Source: Variovorax sp. OK212 | GTDB lineage: Bacteria > Pseudomonadota > Gammaproteobacteria > Burkholderiales > Burkholderiaceae_C | Length of the DNA: 64,000 bases | Reading direction: 5' to 3' | Assembly: GCF_900112425.1 (NCBI RefSeq) | Contig: NZ_FOLP01000003.1 | Span: forward strand, 372,001 to 436,000 | Shown here: positions 59,252 through 64,000 of the stretch, piece by piece | Numbering within the stretch: the stretch's first letter is position 1 | How the letters are laid out: every line of letters begins with the position of its first letter | Made by a program: the position numbers and the translations under genes | The notes under the pieces: model-generated | Told to the model about the DNA's origin: nothing | Seen by the model: only the letters and a program-made list of their open reading frames with translations | The model's database searches: none

Positions 59252-60757
59252 TCAATGCGCCACAGGCGCATGCAACACCGCCGTCGACCCCGACCCCGCA
59301 GATGTCGCCGGCTGCGGCGCGACGCCGTCCGCCAGCGCAGGCGCCATCGGCGCACACCGCCCATACGTGTCGTCGAAGCGCACGATGTCGTCCTCGCCCA
59401 GGTAGCTGCCGGTCTGCACCTCGATGACCTCGAGCTCGGTCTTGCCCGGGTTCTCCAGCCGGTGGATCGCGCCCGAAGGCAGGTAGATCGACTCGTTCTC
59501 CCGCACCAGCGTCACCACGCCGTCGCAAGTGGCCTTGGCGATGCCCTTCACCACGATCCAGTGTTCGGCGCGGTGGTGGTGCATCTGCAGCGAGAGCTTG
59601 GCGCCGGGCTTGACGGTCAGGCGCTTGACCTGGAAGCGCTCGCCGTTGTCCACGCTGTCGTACGCACCCCAGGGCCGCACCACGCGGCGGTGTTCGGTGG
59701 CCTCGGCGCAGCCCTGCAGCGAGAGCTTGCGCACCACGTCGGCCACCTGCTCGGCACAGCCCGCGCCGGCCACCAGCACGGCGTCGGGCGTGTCCACGAT
59801 GATCAGGCCGTCGGTGCCCAGCGCCACCACCTGGCGGTGCGGCGCGTGGATGAAGGTGTTGCGCGCGTTCAGCGCGCTGGCCTTGCCGCTCAGGCGGTTG
59901 CCGGCGTCGTCGGCGGGGTGCAGGGTGGCCACGGCGTTCCAGCTGCCGACGTCGCTCCACATGCCCTCGAACTTCACCACCGCGATGTCCTTGTGCTTCT
60001 CGAGCACGGCGTAGTCGACGCTGTCGCTGCGGCAGGCGCTGAAGGCGGCCTGGTCCAGCCGCAGGAAGCTGCCGTCGGCCGTGGCCGCCGCGGTGGCGCG
60101 CTCGCAGGCCAGCAGGATGTCGGGCGCATGCCCGCGCAGCGCCGCGATGAGCGTGCGCGCGCGCACCAGGAAGATGCCGGCGTTCCAGCTGTAGCCGCCG
60201 TGCAGCAGCAGCGTCTCGGCCACGGCGGCGGTCGGCTTCTCCACGAAGCGAACCACGGCCTGGCTGCGCCCATCGGCCGACGGCTCGCCGGCCTCGATGT
60301 AGCCGTAGGCCGTACTCGGAAAGCTCGGCACCACGCCGAAGGTGACGATCTTGCCGGCCAGCGCCGCGTCGACGCCGCTGCGCACGGTGCGCTCGAACAG
60401 CGCCGCATCGGGAATGTGGTGGTCCGACGGCGCGAACAGCAGCAGGTCGTCGGGCTCGGCCAGCAGCGCGGCCGCGGCCATGGCGGCGGCGGTGTTGCGC
60501 GGCACCGGCTCCAGGATCTGGCGGCCAGTGGTCTTTGCGGCATCGGTCGTTTCCTTCACCAGGAAGCGGTGGTCTTCCGACGCGATGCAGGTGATGTTGC
60601 GGTTCAGCCCCGACAGCCGCTCCAGCGTGAGGTGCAGCAGGCTCTTGCCGCCGACCAGCGGCGCGAACTGCTTGGGCAGCGCCTTGCGCGAGAGCGGCCA
60701 CAGGCGGGTGCCGCTGCCGCCGCAAAGAATCACGGGATGGATGGGGGTGGTGTTCAT
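59252..60757 (-). CDS. manC: Mannose-1-phosphate guanylyltransferase/mannose-6-phosphate isomerase
   Basis: A 501-aa bifunctional enzyme. The nucleotidyltransferase domain starts with LCGGSGTRLWPLSRK near 10-24; the C-terminal cupin isomerase domain has MHHHRAEHWIVVKG near 388-401. It makes GDP-mannose for exopolysaccharide. The last 25 or so residues, after VRFDDTYGR, are an Ala/Pro-rich extension ending AVLHAPVAH, the segment copied at 57888-57930. Upstream lie a response regulator, galE and wcaI on the same strand. Confidence 0.92.
   Translation of the reverse strand: MNTTPIHPVILCGGSGTRLWPLSRKALPKQFAPLVGGKSLLHLTLERLSGLNRNITCIASEDHRFLVKETTDAAKTTGRQILEPVPRNTAAAMAAAALLAEPDDLLLFAPSDHHIPDAALFERTVRSGVDAALAGKIVTFGVVPSFPSTAYGYIEAGEPSADGRSQAVVRFVEKPTAAVAETLLLHGGYSWNAGIFLVRARTLIAALRGHAPDILLACERATAAATADGSFLRLDQAAFSACRSDSVDYAVLEKHKDIAVVKFEGMWSDVGSWNAVATLHPADDAGNRLSGKASALNARNTFIHAPHRQVVALGTDGLIIVDTPDAVLVAGAGCAEQVADVVRKLSLQGCAEATEHRRVVRPWGAYDSVDNGERFQVKRLTVKPGAKLSLQMHHHRAEHWIVVKGIAKATCDGVVTLVRENESIYLPSGAIHRLENPGKTELEVIEVQTGSYLGEDDIVRFDDTYGRCAPMAPALADGVAPQPATSAGSGSTAVLHAPVAH
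59254..59296. repeat. Direct repeat at the manC 3' end, proximal copy
   Basis: 43 bases forming the last codons of manC, repeated with 36 matches at 57888-57930. The two copies enclose the membrane-protein and lipoyl-protein genes; copy starts are 1366 bases apart. Confidence 0.75.
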
Positions 60758-60812
60758 GATCGCCTGCCTAGCGTTGAAGGGTGTGGTGTGTGACGCGGGG
60801 TGGAGGGTTCTC

Positions 60813-61589
60813 TCAGATCAGGCCGGAATACGCCGCGTAGCTCACGGCCTGCGCGCGCGAATGCACGTGCAATTTCTTGTAGATGTTCTTGATGTGGGCG
60901 TTGACGGTCTGCCCCGAGATGCCCAGCTTCACGCCAATTTCCTCGGTGACATGGCCGTTCGCCACGAAGCGCAAAATTTCGCATTCGCGCGCGGTCAGCG
61001 TGGCCTCGCGCTGCGGCGGCTCCACCGAGGGCGGCGCACCGGCGGGGCGGTGGCTCAGCCGCGCCAGTAGCCGGCGCGCGAGCCGCGGCGTGATGGCCGC
61101 GCCGCCGTTCACCACCTGCAGCACCGCCTGCGCAAAGCTCTGCAGCCAGGCGTCTTTCAGCAGGTAGCCGGTGGCGCCGAGCTCGAAGGCCTGCAGCACG
61201 TGGGCTTCGTCCTCCAGCGCGGTGATGACGATGATTTCGCAGGCCGTGTTCATCTTGCGTGCCTCGCGGATCAGGTCGAAGCCGTTGCCGTCGCCCAGGC
61301 GCAGGTCGACCATGAGCACGTCGAAGGGCTGCGTGGCCACCAGCCGGCGCCCGTCGCGCAGGCTGCCGGCCTGGCCCTCGAGCTGGATGCGCATGTCCGA
61401 CAGCAGCTCCTGCGCGATCACGCGGCGCATGAACTCGTCGTCGTCCACCAGCAGCACGCGAACGGGTGCGTCTTCCTGCCCGGTCAGGAAGCCGGGCCAC
61501 AGCGGCGCGGTCGGCGGCAGGATGCCCGGCGGATAGCCCGAGCGGCTGTCGGCCTGGTCGCCGAAGGAGCGGGGTGCGTTGTCAGCCAT
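60813..61589 (-). CDS. NarL/FixJ-family response regulator
   Basis: A 258-aa regulator with a 40-residue N-terminal extension. The receiver domain has VLLVDDDE near 45-52, the phosphoacceptor Asp in VLMVDLRLGDG near 93, and the switch Lys in YLLKDAW near 143. The LuxR-type helix-turn-helix is C-terminal (TARECEILRFVANGHVTEEIGVKL begins near 199). It overlaps the galE stop by eight bases and sits among exopolysaccharide genes, which it may control. The partner kinase is not adjacent. Confidence 0.88.
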   Translation of the reverse strand: MADNAPRSFGDQADSRSGYPPGILPPTAPLWPGFLTGQEDAPVRVLLVDDDEFMRRVIAQELLSDMRIQLEGQAGSLRDGRRLVATQPFDVLMVDLRLGDGNGFDLIREARKMNTACEIIVITALEDEAHVLQAFELGATGYLLKDAWLQSFAQAVLQVVNGGAAITPRLARRLLARLSHRPAGAPPSVEPPQREATLTARECEILRFVANGHVTEEIGVKLGISGQTVNAHIKNIYKKLHVHSRAQAVSYAAYSGLI

Positions 61590-62742
61590 TGGTGTGTCCC
61601 AGGTTGGATGTGTGAAAACGCGGCATGTCCGCGGCGAAAACCGGAAGCGCTCCTGCGTCGGGAGACCATGCGGGGTCGAGGTGCGGGGGCACCGGGTCGT
61701 CGAAGCCGTGCGGGTTGGTCGACTGCCAGCGCCAGCTGTCGGCGCACATCTGGTCGAGGTCGCGCCGCGCGCGCCATCCGAGCACGTCGCGCGCGCCACG
61801 GGCGTCGGCCCAGTACGCGGGCACGTCGCCGGGGCGGCGCGGGCCCACGTGCACCGCAATGTGGCGGCCGCTCGCGCGCTCGAACGCGGCAACGACTTCC
61901 AGCACCGACGCGCCGCGGCCGGTGCCCAGGTTGGTCATCAGGATGCCGGGGCTGCGCGCGGCGTGGCGCAGCGCGGCCACGTGGCCCTCGGCCACGTCCA
62001 TCACGTGCACGTAGTCGCGCACGCCGGTGCCGTCGACGGTGTCGTAGTCGGTGCCGTGCACCACGAGGTGGTCGCGCTCGCCCACGGCCACCTGCGAGAT
62101 GTAGGGCATCAGGTTGTTGGGCGGGCCGTGCGGGCGCTCGCCGAGCAGGCCGCTCTCGTGCGCGCCCACCGGGTTGAAGTAGCGCAGGCAGGCGATGCCC
62201 CAGCGCGGATCGGCATGGGCCAGGTCCGCCAGCACGGTCTCGACCATCGACTTGGTGCGCCCGTACGGATTGACGGCAGCGCAAGGCGCGCTCTCTGGAA
62301 TGGGGGAAAGCTGCGCGTCGCCGTACACCGTGGCCGACGACGAGAAGACCAGCGCGCGCACGCCGGCGCGCGCCATCGCCTGCACCAGCGCCAGCGTGCC
62401 GGCGAGGTTGACGTCGTAGTAGCTCACCGGGTCGGCCACCGACTCGCCCACGGCCTTCAGGCCCGCGAGGTGAACCACCGCGCCGATGGCGTGCTCGGCG
62501 AACACGCGGTCGAGCGCGGCGGCGTCGCGCACGTCGCCGCGAACCAGCACGGGCTCCACGCCCGTGATGCACGCCACGCGGTGCAGCGAGCGCGCGTCGC
62601 TGTTGACGAGCGTGTCGAGCACCACCGGCTGGTAGCCCGCCGCGATCAGCGCCACGCAGGTGTGGCTGCCGATGAAGCCCGCGCCGCCGGTCACGAGAAT
62701 CCGCGGTGCGGGCAGGGCGGCGGTCCTGGCGTTCGGCTTCAT
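61582..62742 (-). CDS. galE: UDP-glucose 4-epimerase
   Basis: A 386-aa SDR-type epimerase. The NAD motif VTGGAGFIGSH is near 17-27, FSSSATVYG near 132-140 and the catalytic YGRTK near 158. It interconverts UDP-glucose and UDP-galactose for polysaccharide synthesis. It is about 45 residues longer than E. coli GalE, with a His/Pro-rich C-terminal tail that overlaps the regulator gene. Its start overlaps the wcaI stop (ATGA). Confidence 0.92.
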   Translation of the reverse strand: MKPNARTAALPAPRILVTGGAGFIGSHTCVALIAAGYQPVVLDTLVNSDARSLHRVACITGVEPVLVRGDVRDAAALDRVFAEHAIGAVVHLAGLKAVGESVADPVSYYDVNLAGTLALVQAMARAGVRALVFSSSATVYGDAQLSPIPESAPCAAVNPYGRTKSMVETVLADLAHADPRWGIACLRYFNPVGAHESGLLGERPHGPPNNLMPYISQVAVGERDHLVVHGTDYDTVDGTGVRDYVHVMDVAEGHVAALRHAARSPGILMTNLGTGRGASVLEVVAAFERASGRHIAVHVGPRRPGDVPAYWADARGARDVLGWRARRDLDQMCADSWRWQSTNPHGFDDPVPPHLDPAWSPDAGALPVFAADMPRFHTSNLGHTNG

Positions 62743-64000
62743 GTGCGGCTCCGTTGGGGTTGCGGCGTGCGGGCGATGCAGCGCTGCAGTTCCTCTTCGA
62801 GGCGCTGCAGGATCACGTTGCGGTCCAGTTCGGCCTCGGCGAAGCGGCGGCCGGCCGCGCCCAGCAGCTCGCGCGTGGTGGGCGACACCGAGAGCTGTTC
62901 GATGGCATCGGCCAGCGCGGCCGCGTCACCGGGCTCGACCAGCACGCCGCGGCCCGACACGGCCTCGCCGAGCGCGGTGCCGGCATGGGCCGTGACGACC
63001 ACGCAGCGGCCGCTGGCCAGCATGCCGCCCAGCTTGGAGGGCATGACCAGGTCCGCCGCGTCGGCGCGCTGCGGCAGCACGTGGATGTCGGCCATGCCCA
63101 GCAGTTCGTTGAGCCGCTCGGCGGGCTGCAGGTCGAGAAAGTGCACGTTGTCCAGCCGCTCGCAGGCATTCATGAGCGCGGCGCGGCTCGGGCCGTTGCC
63201 GCAGAACACGAAGTGGATGTCGTGCGAGCACACCAGCAGGCGCGCTGCCTCGGCCAGCAGTTCGATGCCCTGCTTGGTGCCGAGGCTGCCCGAATAGAGC
63301 ACCACCACCGCGTTGGCGGGAATGTTCAGCTCGGCCCGATAACCCGGTGCCGCCACGCCTTCGGCCACGGGCGGGCGCACCACGGGCCGGATGCTGTCGA
63401 TGTCCACCCAGTTCGGGAACAGCACCATGCGCGCGTCGTCCACGCCCTTGTCGCGCGCCTTGGCGCACATGGTCGAGGAGATGGTCGACACCCGGTCGAA
63501 CTGGCGCATGAGCCAGCGCTCGGTGGCCTGGGCGAAGCGCCGCACGCGTTCGCCGCGCAGCCAGCCCAGGTCGAAAGCGGCGTCGACCTCGTAGTCCTGG
63601 ATGTGCAGCCACGAGCGCGCGCCCAGCAGCTTCGCGAAGCACAGCGCGGCCGGCGCGCAGGAAACGGGCGGCTCCACCACGAACACCACGTCGGGCTTCC
63701 AGCGCAGCTGCGCCAGCAGCACCGGAATGCTCGACAGCGTGAACGACAGCAGGTGCCCGATGCGGCCGAGCGCGCGCGGCTTGGCGGGAACCCAGGTGGG
63801 CGCGCGGTAGATGGTCACGCCGTTCCAGTCGGTCTTGCGGTAGGCCCAGGCCGAATGGCCCTTGTAGACCGACCACTGCGGAAAGAAGGGCGGTGATGCG
63901 ATCACCCGCACCTCGTGGCCGCGCGCGTGCAGCCACTCGGCCATTTCGCCCGAGTACTTGCCGATGCCCGTGAGCTCGGGCATGAAATTCATCGAGTAGA
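62739..64000 (-). CDS. wcaI: WcaI-type glycosyltransferase, N-terminus outside the window
   Basis: At least 420 aa of a GT-B glycosyltransferase related to colanic acid WcaI. The frame stays open to the end of the window: residues YS precede MNFMPELTGIGKYSGEMAEW, so the true start is beyond 64000. The donor-binding half has VVLYSGSLGTKQGIELL near 235 and the E-x7-E-like segment MPSKLGGMLASGR near 325. It adds a sugar (probably fucose or a related residue) to the lipid-linked exopolysaccharide repeat. It is coupled to galE by an ATGA overlap. Confidence 0.88.
   Translation of the reverse strand, partial: YSMNFMPELTGIGKYSGEMAEWLHARGHEVRVIASPPFFPQWSVYKGHSAWAYRKTDWNGVTIYRAPTWVPAKPRALGRIGHLLSFTLSSIPVLLAQLRWKPDVVFVVEPPVSCAPAALCFAKLLGARSWLHIQDYEVDAAFDLGWLRGERVRRFAQATERWLMRQFDRVSTISSTMCAKARDKGVDDARMVLFPNWVDIDSIRPVVRPPVAEGVAAPGYRAELNIPANAVVVLYSGSLGTKQGIELLAEAARLLVCSHDIHFVFCGNGPSRAALMNACERLDNVHFLDLQPAERLNELLGMADIHVLPQRADAADLVMPSKLGGMLASGRCVVVTAHAGTALGEAVSGRGVLVEPGDAAALADAIEQLSVSPTTRELLGAAGRRFAEAELDRNVILQRLEEELQRCIARTPQPQRSRT

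Noticed and set aside
57888..59296. Island repeats considered as insertion-sequence ends
   Set aside because: The repeats are direct, not inverted, derive from manC coding sequence, and no transposase lies between them.

Overview
The window looks like chromosomal DNA of a high-GC betaproteobacterium of the Comamonadaceae, most probably Variovorax or a close relative. The evidence is uniformly GC-rich third codon positions, a Bug-family periplasmic binding protein, many LysR regulators, many flavin-dependent monooxygenases tied to organosulfur use, and tightly packed operons with ATGA overlaps. The genus call rests on gene content and style, not on a marker gene. No insertion sequence, integrase, rRNA or CRISPR array was found.

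Layout. 1-4151: the end of a cation-efflux gene, cyclopropane fatty acid synthase, a DHA2-type drug exporter, an acetyltransferase and a small membrane protein. 4297-9360: a flavoprotein/ferredoxin/binding-protein operon resembling APS reductase, closed by a clear terminator; then an aldo/keto reductase, an 8-bp tandem repeat and a P-loop kinase. 9510-17207: a sulfur-salvage type cluster resembling the Bacillus ytm/yxe operons for S-alkyl or S-succinyl cysteine (two kinds of flavin monooxygenase, an N-acetyltransferase, a fused ABC permease-ATPase, two tandem binding proteins). 17303-20143: a terminator, a tandem pair of unusual tRNA-Gly-like genes each with its own -10 box, then a zinc-ribbon SDR lacking the catalytic tyrosine that overlaps a leucine-rich-repeat gene; an ankyrin gene converges on it. 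21953-29405: an eight-gene operon holding every step for reductive breakdown of orotate to aspartate (transporter, class 1B dihydroorotate dehydrogenase plus PyrK, dihydroorotase, M20 carbamoylase), an orotate phosphoribosyltransferase and its own XRE regulator, with a recognisable promoter and operator.

29677-37256: a diguanylate cyclase, a lipoprotein lipase with PQV repeats, a DUF4105 protein, a Pat-like protein acetyltransferase and a low-molecular-weight phosphatase homologue whose catalytic Cys is Ser. 37273-41215: a four-gene polysaccharide O-acetylation module in the order SGNH, AlgF-like, MBOAT, AlgJ-like, which matches wssFGHI of acetylated cellulose. 41258-46466: a LysR/SDR divergent pair, the LLM/CMD/AhpD triad, an alpha/beta hydrolase and dodecin. 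46537-50648: a cytochrome c protein and a taurine/sulfonate-type ABC transporter. 50743-54622: LysR divergent from a dehalogenase/Bug/D-threonine-aldolase operon.

54623-57779: a structured leader before an orphan 100-aa gene, and an RsbQ-like hydrolase paired with a PAS histidine kinase. 57888-59296: a small two-gene island, a multi-span membrane protein plus a membrane-anchored lipoyl-domain protein derived from a SucB-type E2, bracketed by 43-bp imperfect direct repeats that copy the 3' end of the adjacent manC. 59252-64000: exopolysaccharide genes manC, a NarL-type regulator, galE and wcaI (running off the window).

The best candidates for undescribed biology are the tRNA-like/SDR/LRR block, the repeat-flanked membrane-lipoyl island, and the self-contained orotate catabolic operon.
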